Source: Deroplatys truncata (taxonomy: Eukaryota; Arthropoda; Insecta; Mantodea; Mantidae). Taken from it: 64,000 bases of DNA. The first letter of the stretch is position 1. The number at the start of each line of letters is the position of its first letter. Positions 1-10,681 of this stretch are shown piece after piece. The notes beneath the pieces were generated by a model, which saw only the letters and a program-made list of their open reading frames with translations, was not told the origin of the DNA and did no database searches. The DNA is taken from positions 5,450,001 through 5,514,000 of the forward strand of contig CM060990.1 in the NCBI GenBank assembly GCA_030765065.1. The letters are read 5' to 3'. The position numbers and the translations under genes were made by a program.

Positions 1-1086
1 ATCTTTACCTGAAAATGAATTTGCCTCAGCATATTTTTTCCAAACAAGTGCCTATTAACCCCATTGTTATCAGATGCTATGCATACAACTTTAAATCCTA
101 CTGTATTTAGGCATGCTAAGACTCTCAATGTTATGCAATGAAGATACTCGGCAGTCATGCTTTTCATAGAAAACAATGCTACTTGGAGAAAACTGAAGCA
201 ATCGTGAAGTGCTGAACTGTAATAGTTACACAGTTTTCTAAAACTCCGTTGAGTTCCCACACTTATATGTTATCTTTGGTGAAACATAGGTAAATTTCAA
301 CAAGTAAACTCACAATATTGTCAGAGTCACACAGCAGATTAAATTTTCTATTTAAGTACATTTCAATTTGTCCTGTCTGGTTTGGTCCTAGCTGAAGTGA
401 CAAATGCCTCAAATAATTTGGATGTGGTAGGTTCAGATATCCACTGTCTCTTATTTTCCTGTAACAAGCAGCAGTTTAAAAATAAGAATCTTCATTTGTC
501 TTTTCCAAATCACTTCTTCTTTCCTCTGGGTCTTTTCCTTATCTGGGCACATCTGATGACATGTAGCTTCTCTGATTTGGAAATCTTGTGGGATGTGCCT
601 CTAGCAACAAGGAAGGTATCATTTTTGGTAGCACAAGGAGTGTTCCGCTCCCTCTTCTCTTATTATGAAGTTTTCATCAAAATGCAATATGCACACACAT
701 ACAGAATTCCTTGCGAACACAGGGCAGATTTCTCTGTTGTTCGTATCTACATAAAAAAGTATTACATAAAATTTTAGACTATTTAGCTGTTCTTTGTGAT
801 ACCAAGAAATAAATGTACCCTTACACTCAATAATTATGTAATGATATACCATAGGGAGTTGAAACGTTATACTTTCCTATTTTAAGTAGGTATTTCGTTC
901 AGCATACTCATGTGTGAAATAATAAAAGCACTACGGATAATCTAAATAAATCTAATAATGTCTGAGTTTTATGATAGTGAAACATAAAGACCCTTCTGAG
1001 ATAATGGATGTGGCATTTTCGCTCATACCCTTGTTATAGGCATGTGAGCGTTCTGGCATAGCTTTGCATTCCAGCGGATTCTAATA
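1..1086. other. AT-rich flank, nothing recognised
   Basis: AT-rich sequence without a convincing coding region. The open frames here are short, lack recognisable domains and look like chance. It ends at the TA target site of the mariner element. Confidence 0.6.
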
Positions 1087-2409
1087 CGAGGGCGGATCGA
1101 AAAGTAGCGCACAATAATTTTTTACAAAAAAGTTTAATAGTTAAAACAACAGAAAAAATCACAAATGAGCTTACACCTTTTACCTAGTTTTCAACTTAAT
1201 CACCAAGTTTCTCAACACATTTCTCCCATCGTGATACCAGTTTCAATATGCCCTGTTCGTAGAACTCCGTTACGCAGGAGTATAGCCAACTGCGGACTGC
1301 TAATTTCACTTCCGCATCTGTCGCAAAGCGTTGGCCGGCCAGGAGTTTCTTCGTGGGACCAAACAGCTGAAAATCCGACGGTTTAAGGTCCTGACTGTAT
1401 GGTGGATGCTGGAGCACCTTCAAAACAAATTTAGTGATTTTCTGACGAACAGCAGCAACAAGGGGACGAGCATTGTCATGAAGAATTCTGACATCGTCAG
1501 CATTCATGTTGTGGCGTTTGTCACGAAGGGCAACTTCACCAAAGTTTTCATGTATGCTGCAGCATTCACGGTGGCCCCGTGTTCAGCAAAGTCCACCAGT
1601 ACAACACCATGCATTTTCAGGAACACCGTCACAAGCACTTTCCTAGCAGATTTAGTCACTTTGAATATTTTATTCACTGGGGAACCAGCATGTTTCCACT
1701 CCATACTTGCCTGTTTGGTTTCGGGCGTGTAGTGGTATGCCCACGACTCATCACCGGTGACGATTCCTTTCAGAAAGTCATGCCCTTCTGCAGTGTTCCG
1801 CGTTAGGTGATCCAAGCTCGTCATCATTCGCTGGCCCTTGTGGTTGTCTGTCAGGTTCTTAGGCACCCAGTGAGCACTAACTTTACGAAATTCCAACGTG
1901 TCATGAACAATATCGTACATTGCACCATAGGAAATGTTCAACTGTTGCGACGACAAGGTTCGCAGTTGCATACGCCGGTCGTTCAAAATTGCCGCCTCAA
2001 TGCCTCTGACATTCTGCGGGGTTGCAACTGTTGCCGGCCTCCCGGAGCGTGGCGAAGCACTAAGGTTCGCACGGCCCTCTAGCAAGAATGCACACCACCT
2101 GGAGATATTGCTACTGTCCATACAATCATCCCCATACACGCCACGCATTTCGCTATGAATATCACTCGGTTTATGTACTTTGGCCCAAAATATTGACCCA
2201 CACCTCTCTGCTCTTCACACGTGGACGATGGTAACATTCGCGCCATCTTTGTTGCGTAGTTCACGCTTCTCTCGCTAGAGCTGCACATAAAACAAAAAAT
2301 AATCTGTGTAGTGAAAACTTCAAATTATATCTGTGTGAAATTGCAACATTCCAGCTGCAATACCAAGGCAGAAAAGAATTATTGTGCGTTACTTTTCGAT
2401 CCGCCCACA
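1087..2409 (-). mobile_element. mariner-family DNA transposon (about 1.32 kb)
   Basis: The ends form terminal inverted repeats: GGGCGGATCGAAAAGTAGCG near 1090 and its near-exact reverse complement ending near 2406. A TA dinucleotide flanks each side (1085-1086 and 2410-2411), the target duplication expected for Tc1/mariner elements. The length is normal for a full mariner. The single transposase gene on the minus strand is frameshifted, so the copy cannot move itself. Confidence 0.9.
1196..2246 (-). pseudogene. mariner transposase, frameshifted
   Basis: This encoded the DD34D transposase that excises and inserts the surrounding element. The reading frame starts MARMLPSSTC at 2246, continues from about 2165 in another frame through an HTH-type region, then has TGDESW (first catalytic Asp) and, after a further shift near 1510, LHDNARP (second Asp) and PPYSQDLKPSDF (third Asp region). 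The whole is about 350 codons, the usual mariner length. Two frameshifts (near 2170 and near 1510) break it. The motifs make the family assignment safe; the precise subfamily is not assigned. Confidence 0.88.
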
Positions 2410-2411
2410 TA

Positions 2412-2937
2412 AAGACGGCTCCAAATGCTTTTCGTTGCACCGGGAGCGGGGCAAGCAGGGTGCTAATCGAGAGGTTATTCCAGGTATCTTAGCTCATACC
2501 CGCTCTACAAGGAAGGTTAAGAAATGTAACAGGCTAAACAAAATCTCATTCCAACACATTTCCCTTAGACTTGGCTATAAGAATGTAATAACTGTGAAAA
2601 GAAAACAGCAATAACATTACAACACAGCGACATAAGCAGTACACAAACTAATTTTTAGGAATTAGAGGCATCTCATTATTGTATAACAAGCAAGTGTTAA
2701 AACAAATGGTTTGATTTTCAATATTTACTGCTTTCTCTACCCATTATCAATTAACATATGTTTTTTATTTTCATAATATCCTTATGAAGTATGATTTTTC
2801 CGTGCATCGTGACAACAATTTAGGCCAGAAATTATTTAAAGTTACAATCTAAGTTACACCTTTACCTATTTGGTTACATGCAAGATGCCGTAATGACAAC
2901 CAGCCGCTTATCTATTCCACAACTCATATTTTTACTG
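2412..2937. other. no gene seen
   Basis: AT-rich sequence between the mariner and the tandem array. No coding feature or clear repeat was recognised. Confidence 0.5.
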
Positions 2938-3770
2938 TCTCTACCATTTACCTATAATAAGTAGGGAAAGCGTTGTATTCCACCCATAAATTAAAAAACG
3001 AGATTCAGGGAAATACACTTTTTGAGACCCACTGAATCCAAAGAAGGCATATTTACTTTTCCTACTACGCACTTACAGTAAGCAGAGGAATTATTGTATT
3101 CCACCTAAAAATTCAATAACATTATTCATCGGAAACACACGTTTTGAGCCCCATTGAATTTACTTTCCCTACTACGCACTTACAGTAAGTAGAGGAATTA
3201 TTGTATTCGACCAAAACTTTAATAACAGGATTAATACTCGGAACGGAAATACTCGTTTTCAGACTCCCTGAAACCAAACAAAGCGTTCTTACTTTCTCTA
3301 CTACGTAGTTACAGCAAGTAGAGCAAGTATTGTGTTCCACCCAAAAATTGAATGAGATTCACCGGATATACACGTTTTGAGACCCCCTGAATCCTAACAA
3401 AGCATTTTTACTTTCTCTACTACGTAGCTACAGGAGGTGGAGAAAGTATTGTATTCCAACCAAAAACTGAATAACGAGATTCACCGGATATACACGTTTT
3501 GAGACTTCCTGGATTAAAGAAAACATTTTTACTTTCTCTACTACGCAGTTACAGTAAGTAGAGAAAGTATTGCATTCCACCCAAAAATTGAATAACGAGG
3601 TTCAACGGAATTCACGTTTTGAAACCCCTGAATCCAAAGTAAGAATTTTTACTTTCTCTACTACGTAGCTACAGTAAGTAGAGAAAGTATTGTGCTCCAT
3701 CTGAAAATTCAATGTCGTAATTCCACCAGAAATCACGTTTGTGACCCCTGAATCCAATGAATTTATTTTT
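2938..3770 (+). repeat. tandem array, about 115-130 bp unit, 6-7 copies
   Basis: Each unit contains TACTTTCTCTACTACG, then a core like GTAGAGAAAGTATTGTATTC, then CACCCAAAAATTGAATAACG and an ACACGTTTTGAGACCCC block. The core recurs near 2960, 3073, 3187, 3318, 3437, 3558 and 3678. The TTTCTCTACTAC/GTAGTAGAGAAA pair inside each unit is a small inverted repeat. One unit of the same sequence, inverted, sits inside Polinton P1 near 24690-24810, so the array belongs to an interspersed element rather than to a pure satellite. Confidence 0.85.
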
Positions 3771-3788
3771 AGACAATGGTCCAAGTGT

Positions 3789-3820
<32 letters not shown>
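3789..3820. repeat. (GT)n microsatellite
   Basis: About 16 uninterrupted GT units. Confidence 0.95.
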
Positions 3821-3822
<2 letters not shown>

Positions 3823-4119
3823 CCACGAATAGCATAACTCAAAAGCAAAAGGTTGGTTAAAACCCGAACTTGGTGTTTAAGTTCAACTTCTTCCAAGAAT
3901 GCGACACTGAGATTTTAAAGAAAATCCTCCACTCCAAACAACCCTTCACATTGGACATTTTTCGAAACTTTTTATTCTTTAAAAATGACTCTAAGAGTTT
4001 TGATTAAAATACATATTTTTAAGCTATTTTCATGATAAATACAATGCATATCTTTTATTTTCTAGGAATAGTCTGTAAATTAGTCTTTATTGTCAATGAC
4101 TTTTGATAATTAGTAAATC

Positions 4120-4122
<3 letters not shown>

Positions 4123-4163
<41 letters not shown>
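4123..4163. repeat. (GA)n microsatellite
   Basis: About 20 GA units. Confidence 0.95.
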
Positions 4164-4165
<2 letters not shown>

Positions 4166-4419
4166 AAATGTTACCGCACAACATCTGTAGATCTTGTTAA
4201 AGCACAAAATTTATATCAAATAACATTTTTATTTTATGTCAAATAACTTTTATATTTTACCTATTCTGAAAGTTTCTTTGTTGTTAGTTTAAATTTTCAA
4301 ATACTTTATACTTCCTTCAACTGCAAATAGCTATTGTTTTTCTTTCTTTCTTTTTTCTTTATTTATTTATTTATTTCTCGTGTTCATACAAAGAGAAGAG
4401 AATTTCAAAGCTATCACGT

Positions 4420-4964
4420 CTGTGGCTCACATTCGGGAGGTCGTGGGTTGGATTCCTCTGGCCGACCTTCCTGAACCATAGGTTTTTTCGGGGGGTTTTC
4501 CCGGGTCGCCAGGCAAGTGCTAGGAAGGATTCTCATATCCCCGAATTTCCGCACCTCCATTTCATCTCCATCGTAATTTCCCTTCATCTTTCATCCGTTG
4601 GTCTGTTTCAGGGTTGGACGTGTCGGCGATGGTGTTTCGGTGCAGTGTGACAGGGGAAAAGAATGTTTTTGTGACTTTCTCCGTCCCTCAGCTTTCGGCT
4701 GCCTGTCGGGAGTATCCTAACTTCCTTGAGGGGCGTTGGACACCCTCTGTGCTGGATGTAGTCCCCGGTCTGCCTGTCCGTCTGACAGGGAGTCCCTATC
4801 TGAAAACTTAGGGACCCTGCCATTCCTGTGCCGTTTTACCTGGTTCCGGACGCCCGATGTCTTGTCTCGCCTCATCCTGCCTCGCGGAGACGTCCCCTTG
4901 TGGGGCGTAGGCACAATATACACTATGTGGATCAGTGCCGAGGACCCTCCGTAGCCAACCAAAC
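4420..4964 (+). mobile_element. tRNA-derived SINE, copy 1, with 14-bp TSD
   Basis: A 545-bp insertion is flanked by perfect copies of CAAAGCTATCACGT (4406-4419 and 4965-4978), which is the target duplication. The head resembles a tRNA: a region reading GGAGGTCGTGGGTTGGATTC looks like a degraded box B. The body matches copy 2 at 6408-6965 over its length (for example CCCGGGTCG, GTGTCGGCGATGGT, TCCCCGGT blocks). It has no coding role and depends on LINE machinery. Confidence 0.85.
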
Positions 4965-5769
4965 CAAAGCTATCACGTAGCGATCAGCTTTGAGGGATTT
5001 GGCTATCGCTTTAGCTTAATATGTTCTGGTTATACCTACAACGAATTGTGAAAATAATTGATGAAGGTTTATCAGTATTAACATGGCATAGGTGCAAAAT
5101 ACGCTTTGTAAGAAGAGTGAGTAGAGAAAATCACGCGAATGCAACACATCATATTTTAGGGCAAAACCTCCATATGCCTGCATCTCTGTGAACAACATAA
5201 ATCCAAAGCGAAAAGTCGGTTAACTACCAAACTTGATATTTGAGTTCAGCATCTTTCAAAGTTGTGACAAGGATTTTCAAGAAAACTTCCCCATCCTGAA
5301 CAACCCTTTACATGGAACAATTTTCGAAATTTATTTTCTTAAAAATGGCTCTAATGATTTTGGTTAAAATACTCACTGTTTAAAATAGTTTCATGACAAA
5401 CGAAATATATTTTTTGAACTGACTGAGAAGAGCCTCTAAAGCCTTCTTCATTCTGAATAACCTTTGTATAATTGGTAAACTCTAAAAGATTGGACAAAGT
5501 TTTGATACACAAGAAATGCAGACCCCGTTAAAGCACGCAGTTTGTTATATATAGTGAGATTAACTAATTCCCACATATTTTTTGTTATTAGTTTGAATAT
5601 TTTTTGTAACTGAGAAGTCGCTATTCGTTTTGTTTTTGTCGCGGTCCTATAAACAGCATGGAATCTCAAAGCATCACGTAGTGACATGCTTTTTGAAAAT
5701 GTGTTTATCGCTTTATCTACATATACTACAACGAAACGTGTAAATGTGAACTTTTTCTTTTGGTATTTA

Positions 5770-6005
5770 ATTAAAGTCCTTTAACCGGGTAGGCCATTAC
5801 GGACGGTGAATGAACAAAATGGTTAAAATGATGCTCAAATGGGTCCGAGGTCACTAGAAATTAGAATCAAACATTCATCTTCTCAGGATAAGAGGAAACC
5901 CTGAAAAAAACTTTACCCAGGTATTTCAGTTTAACAGAGATTGTAACTCGGGACCTTTTGAATGTGAGGCAGACCCCCACACCACACAGAGGAGCTAAAT
6001 GTGAT
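5770..6005 (-). mobile_element. probable SINE fragment, reverse orientation
   Basis: Read on the minus strand the segment starts with TAGCTCCTCTGTGTGGTG, which resembles a tRNA box A, followed about 35 bases later by GGTCCCGAGTTACAATC, resembling box B. The body runs to about 5770. Only the promoter-like head supports the call. Confidence 0.45.
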
Positions 6006-6239
6006 TTGCAAGTTTATCTGTATTATAAGAAGTAGACAGAAAAATGAGACTTAGAAAAAAAATGTAGAATGGTGAGAAGAGAAAGTTATGTGAATGCAAC
6101 GCGTTAGTTTGTTCAATTTAAAATAATAATTTAATCTATATTTAAATATAATTCTTCCTAATCAAATTCTCGTGGTAATGCAAAGAGCGTGGATTTTCAA
6201 AGGCACCTCATAAAAATCTGACTATCGTTTGAGCTACTG

Positions 6240-6405
6240 CATTCTTCTTATACTTACAACGAAGATTGTAATGGCAGTTCATCTCAATTAACAAGAAGAC
6301 TCTTTCACTCAAGCCGTGTGTAGGACAAGGTTGGAAGGATAGAATCAGATTGAAAAATTCAATGTCATAGCCGAGATTTGAACTACGGATCTTCCAGTTT
6401 ACGTC
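6240..6405 (-). mobile_element. possible tRNA-like SINE remnant
   Basis: The minus strand near 6380-6360 reads GTAGTTCAAATCTCGGC, which is close to a box B element. No target duplication or full-length partner was found, so this is a weak call. Confidence 0.3.
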
Positions 6406-6407
6406 CA

Positions 6408-6965
6408 GATGGCGCCGCGGTAACGCGTGCGACTCGCATTCGAGAGATCCCTAGTCCGCTTCCCGGCTACCGCCCAATCTGACGCACGGGTTTTTTTCCC
6501 GAGAGTTTTCCCGGGTCGTCAGGCGAATGCTGATATGATTTCTCTCAGCTCCCGAATATCGTTCCATTCCTCATTTCACTCACCCTTAACCTCGTTAGGT
6601 CTGTTTCAGGGTCGGAAGTGTCGGCGATGGTATTCCGGTGCGGCGTGGCACAGAAAAAGGATTCTCTCTGTGGAACCTTATCCGTCTCTCGGTCTTCGGC
6701 TGGTTGCCAGGGTATAAGGACCCCTTCTTGGGGGGCGTTGGACCCTCTGTTTGGAGTGGGGTCCCCGGTTTGCCTGCCCAACTGTCAGGGCGTCTCAATC
6801 CGGCAATTTTAGGAACTTTGTCATTGCTGTGCCGTCAATCCTGGTTCCGGCCGCTCGGTGTCTCTCACCTCGTCCCTCCCTCCCGGGAGCGCGCCCTTGA
6901 GAGTCACAAGCAGAATATCCTCATTCACTGGATCGGGATCGAGTCCCCTCCGTTACACATTCCAT
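6408..6965 (+). mobile_element. tRNA-derived SINE, copy 2
   Basis: This is homologous to copy 1 at 4420-4964 in the same orientation. The tRNA-like head (GGTAACGCGTGCGACTCGC) is better preserved here, and the segment ends in a short TTCCA-type repeat near 6960. The open frames across it (for example 6638-7075) follow the SINE and are not genes. No target duplication is obvious. Confidence 0.75.
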
Positions 6966-7918
6966 TCCATTCTAGACCAGAGAAGAGAAGCATTTTAAGA
7001 ATTCAGAACGTGAATCGCAATACAAAGCCTTTGGGGGGTGGCCATCTTCAGATTTGTAACTTGAAAGCAATTTAGTTTTTAGAATAGAGTGCTTTCAAGT
7101 GAACCAATTGCCACAAAAGCACATCAACCTATCTGCATTAACACTTCGGGTCACTATTTTGAAAATTTATCTTATCTGTTATCCTAAACGAATAAAACAG
7201 TTATATAGAAACTACATATTTTGCGCTGAACGTTGTTTCCTCGTATCTATTACCATTTTGCATACAATACCTAAATAGGTGTTTTTACTCTACGTCCACT
7301 ATACGACTGGCACGGTTTTTCTTCTTTTCACTTGTGAGTGTGCATATAAGGGGAATTATGTTTCAAATAAAACAATCTTTATTCGTTTTTCAGTAACAAA
7401 CGCAAAATATATCTCATTTTGAAGAAAATTTAATGTTATACTTAAATGTTTCCAAACTGCTTCAACAGTTTCACATTAATATTACTTTTGCTGCCATATT
7501 TTTAAGATTACTTGAATATTATCAGAACTGAATGTGCCAACTGCATGGAACTACACACTTAGCGCTAAACGTTGTGATAGATATCTATGACAATTAAAAA
7601 GCAAAACGAACTTATATTCAAGGTAATAAATACTCTCGGAGCACGCGTAGAACGTTATATTGGTGATAACTATGAAACTATTATTATTAATATTATTATT
7701 TATTACTTGCAACAAACGTTAAAAACAAGATATAAATTATGAAACCTTGTTTCTCAAGAAAATTACTGAATCTTAAACTTGTGTAGTACCCGCATAAAGA
7801 GTGCAATGTTGAATTTTTAAACAACATATTATGCAAAGAATATGTTAATTTATTTCGCTTGAATAGTTCTAGTAAAGAGAAAAGTATTTGGTTTCGTCTT
7901 CTTTCTTTTTAGAGTCAG
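6966..7918. other. no gene seen; weak direct repeat
   Basis: AT-rich flank of P1. A phrase close to GAACTACACACTTAGCGCTAAACGTTGT at 7550 is echoed near 7207, so some duplicated non-coding sequence is present. Nothing coding was recognised. Confidence 0.5.
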
Positions 7919-7924
7919 GTCGCT
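7919..7924. repeat. left TSD of P1 (GTCGCT)
   Basis: GTCGCT immediately precedes the P1 terminus and is repeated exactly at 28420-28425. Six bases is the standard Polinton target duplication. Confidence 0.93.
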
Positions 7925-8640
7925 AGTAGTAAAATAAATGGCGACTCCAGAACAATGGGCTATTGTTCTGGTCAGGACAAAGGAATTAATGACCTATTGT
8001 TCTGACTTCAAGCCCCGCCCCCTCTTTGTGCGCTACTATTTGCCGCCCTGGTCGCGCGTGCCGCTAGCCCCGCCCCTCCCTTTGTGGGCTTACTTAATGC
8101 CGACAGGGTCTGTGCCGGCAGGTCCTCCCCCCTCCCCCATGTGGTCTGGTCGCGTGCCGGTGGCCCCGCCCCCCTCCCTCCCCTTTGTGGTCTGATTGGT
8201 TCCCTGTGGATAGGTGGGAGAGTGTGTATTGTGCCTATACGGTGGATACATTCCCGCCCCCCCTCATTGTGACTTGTCTAAATCTCTGCCGTGTGATTGG
8301 TTCCCCTGCGGATATGTGGGAGAGTGTGTATTGTTAGTATACGCTGGCGACGTCACCCTGCTCTCATAGCGTCCTGTCTAAATCCCCCGCCCCTGGCGAG
8401 GGGGGAATGTGATTCTCGATGCCTGCCGCACAACGGCAAATCGTTTGAGTACATAATTGCGTCAATCAATTACGTAATGTGTTATTGAAAAAAGAATCAA
8501 TGTTTATATACTGTTAATGCAATTAAACGCTGCTCGTCAATCAGTTAAGTATTTTTGATTGATTAAATGTATATGAATTGACTCGCGTGCGGCTGGCCGC
8601 CATCGTATATGTGTGCTAGCATATGTATAACTATCACGCT
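7925..8640 (+). repeat. P1 left terminal inverted repeat
   Basis: The outer about 500 bp matches 28419-27920 in reverse complement with only scattered differences. The inner part (to about 8640) matches the right arm near 27510-27720 more loosely because the right arm has an internal duplication. The region 8000-8420 is strongly GC-rich with CCCGCCCC-type tracts, unlike the AT-rich element interior. The open frame starting MATPEQWAIV at 7938 appears in both TIRs and is probably not a gene. Confidence 0.92.
7950..8011. repeat. two palindromes just inside the P1 end
   Basis: AGAACAATGGGCTATTGTTCT (7950-7970) is a palindrome with 8-bp arms and a 5-base centre. It is followed by a longer imperfect one from GTCAGGACAAAGG to CCTATTGTTCTGAC (7972-8007). 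Both recur in the right TIR at 28337-28394. They could be binding sites for replication or integration proteins; that role is inferred. Confidence 0.75.
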
Positions 8641-8945
8641 CACGGTCTTAACCTGTCTACGGCAACAGTCCGACATGTAATGGAAAACCCGCCAATCGAC
8701 TTCGGTCTGGTAATAACCAGTTTCACCCCACTCCACGACTGTATGCGTGACGTCACTAACAAGCCTCGACGTGTAGACTAGCCAGGCTCCATTCTGTCGG
8801 CGTCGGTAAAACATGTTAAAACACGCTCGCCAATGGCTTTCCTTTGTATTCAAAAACAGACAGCTGGCTTCTGCCTGGAGGGTGAATAACAGGTCTCAAC
8901 AGGCATTCCATCCCCTCCACCGCCGTGTGACGTCACCGTCTACAG

Positions 8946-8952
8946 TATATAA
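8946..8952 (+). promoter_or_regulatory. TATA box of the left spliced gene
   Basis: TATATAA lies about 70 bp upstream of the ATG at 9016, in the unique sequence between the left TIR and the gene. TCAGT motifs like arthropod initiators occur at 8990 and 9001. Confidence 0.65.
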
Positions 8953-9015
8953 GGAACGCTGGCAGCCGGAGCGGCCATTTATTGTTTTTTCAGTGTTCGT
9001 TCAGTGATAATCGAA

Positions 9016-10145
9016 ATGGCTGGTGATCATCGTGCATCTGATGTGAATGATTACTGGAGCGAGTGCGGAGAAGATTATTTTCACTACGTATACTTCCATA
9101 CCGAAACATGCAATGGTTTAATGCATTCAGTGTTGTGTACTCAACCATCGCATCATGATCAGATGACTACACTGGAAGTGTGTACAGAGAGCTGTCCTGT
9201 TTATCGAGGAGCGAACATGTAAGTAATATACATATTTCTATAACTCGGTAATATATTGTACGTCTGTTAAATGAAATCTAACTTGAAATTAGTTTATTCT
9301 TTCAGTGAAAATCGCATGGGTGTTGATGTGGAGGATCTTAGCGATGTCGATGAAGTTGACGATATCTTCGTCTCGAAACACTTAGCTGAATGTGATACAG
9401 AGTCATACACCGGATACATGCATTCTGTACTTTGTACTAACCCAGCCCAGCATGAACGCATGACATCCTTCTTCCTATGTAACGACAACTGCGAGGTCTA
9501 CCAGCGCAGGAAGAGAAAACTCGAGTAAGTAGAAATGATAAATTACATATTCATTTACTGCTTCTAATGCTACTCTGTGTCTAACCTAAAATTAAATTAT
9601 TACAGACTGCGAATGACTGCACCTAAGGTACCCGTGCCAATAGAGGAGCTGGATCCTGAGAGATACGATGTCGATGTAGTGGAATATCCAATCGCAGAGC
9701 GCCATACACAGCCTATGGATGAGGACGCCGCTCCACTACCAGCCATTACTACTAACCCTGATGATAAAGCAACGAGGGTACAGGAGTGGATAAATCAGAC
9801 GACTCCAGATTGCTCACCCGAGATACATACAGAATCGTGCAAGACCGTGAAGTGAGTATGACACTCTTTGATAGTACTTTTTTGTGTGACAAGGGAGAGG
9901 ATTTTTCTAATATATGTATTTGCTCTTTCAGACGCATGAAATCATTAACTAAACCTATTTCTAACATTGTTTTGAATATGTGTTGCAGGGGTGTGAGGAG
10001 GGAGCGGAGGAAGAGGCAGAACGAGACTGGGGAGAAAAAGCAGAAGAGACGGTGTAAGAGGAGGACTCCCAACGAGGGTCCTATGGTCTTCTTATTCATT
10101 GAAGATACCCCAGAGGAGCATGGAGAATCGATCACAGGCGCTTGA
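9016..10145 (+). CDS. spliced P1 gene with duplicated Cys-rich module and basic tail
   Basis: I recognise no named family. Four exons are supported by consensus splice sites and preserved frame: 9016-9218, 9306-9524, 9606-9851, and 9989-10145 (an alternative acceptor at 9931 also keeps frame). The start ATG at 9016 has a good context and a TATA box upstream. Exons 1 and 2 each encode one copy of the same module: a Thr-Glu, GxMHSVLCT, a His-containing stretch, MT, then CxxxC and VY. The repeat pattern of Cys and His suggests a small metal-binding fold. Exon 3 is acidic and Pro-rich. Exon 4 is very basic (RRERRKRQ and KKQKRRCKRR), like a nuclear localisation or nucleic-acid-binding tail. A regulatory role early in infection or transposition is only a guess. 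The 3' end overlaps the next gene by 26 bp. Confidence 0.72.
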
Positions 10146-10602
10146 TAACGTCAGCATCTCACCCTCCCATTCCGTGAACTTTGGACTATACTATGACGTC
10201 CCCTCCCTCTACATAAATTGCGAAAGTGATAAATCATTTGTTTATATCACAAAATCAGACTGGGATATAATATCCAAAAACATTCCAATGATTGAAGATT
10301 ACCTGCGCCAAGAAAAAAAGTTTGCGTGTGATGAATATTGTGACAATGTAATTTATGCATACAATATTATTGTATTTTTTGACCATTCAATTCATTTCAT
10401 AAATACTTGTTTAAATAATAATGTAATATCTTTAGCCATTGAGGGTGTAAGGAACCTAAAACGGCTATTGCCCTATATTGAAAGACATTTGAATATTTTA
10501 AATGATTTCTGCAAGTCAGGAGCAACTAGTTTTTCAGGGAGTAGGAGGGGGAGAAGGAAAATGCTTGAAATGTATGCTAAAGTCAATAAAAGAGTGTTTT
10601 AG
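10120..10602 (+). CDS. unknown P1 protein, about 160 aa
   Basis: An open frame from ATG 10120 (MENRSQALDN) to 10602, overlapping the end of the spliced gene in another frame. The start could instead be supplied by splicing from the upstream exons, since the frame is open from 10099. The middle is rich in hydrophobic and aromatic residues, with a YINCESDKSFVYIT segment followed by a helix-like stretch, and the C-terminus is basic (SRRGRRKMLEM). The order beta-strands then long helix is loosely reminiscent of PC4-like ssDNA-binding folds, but that is weak. AATAAA at about 10585 overlaps the end of the frame and probably serves as the polyadenylation signal. Confidence 0.6.
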   Translation: MENRSQALDNVSISPSHSVNFGLYYDVPSLYINCESDKSFVYITKSDWDIISKNIPMIEDYLRQEKKFACDEYCDNVIYAYNIIVFFDHSIHFINTCLNNNVISLAIEGVRNLKRLLPYIERHLNILNDFCKSGATSFSGSRRGRRKMLEMYAKVNKRVF

Positions 10603-10616
10603 TATATGAATTCAAT

Positions 10617-10622
10617 TTATTA
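10617..10622 (-). terminator. probable poly(A) signal of the leftward capsid cluster
   Basis: TTTATT on the plus strand is AATAAA on the minus strand, about 60 bp beyond the capsid gene stop at 10682. The rightward gene ends at 10602, so the two transcripts converge here. Confidence 0.55.
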
Positions 10623-10681
10623 TTCATAAACTTATCCTAGTGCATTCCTTTACAAAACCATTCACCCAAACATATGCATAA

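Larger units (their letters stand above)
3821..5700 (+). mobile_element. body of unclassified interspersed repeat, split by SINE
   Basis: The segment around 3850-4080 (GAACTTGGTGTTTAAGTTC onward) matches, in opposite orientation, 24370-24660 inside P1 and, as a second local copy, 5210-5420. The repeat has no coding capacity that I can see. Together with the adjacent tandem array it appears to be a non-autonomous element family. A SINE (4420-4964) has jumped into this copy. A (GA)n run lies at 4123-4163. The class is unknown; ends are approximate. Confidence 0.55.

Noticed and set aside
382..777. 131-codon open frame in the left flank
   Set aside because: No recognisable motif, AT-rich and with no gene context; treated as chance.
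2938..3770. CRISPR-like repeat array
   Set aside because: Units are contiguous diverged tandem repeats with no unique spacers, and the DNA is eukaryotic. The same holds for 17489-17866, 26102-26470 and 51310-52930.
6427..7075. Open frames across the second SINE
   Set aside because: Matching frames occur in the first SINE copy; the sequence is a non-coding retroposon.
7938..8195. Open frame starting MATPEQWAIV in the left TIR, mirrored at 28149-28406
   Set aside because: It exists because the TIR is GC-rich and short of stops. It has no domain, no promoter position and runs into CCCGCCCC tracts.
10120..10602. Naming this gene as a PC4-like ssDNA-binding protein
   Set aside because: Only a loose fold-like pattern is visible; key residues cannot be matched by eye.
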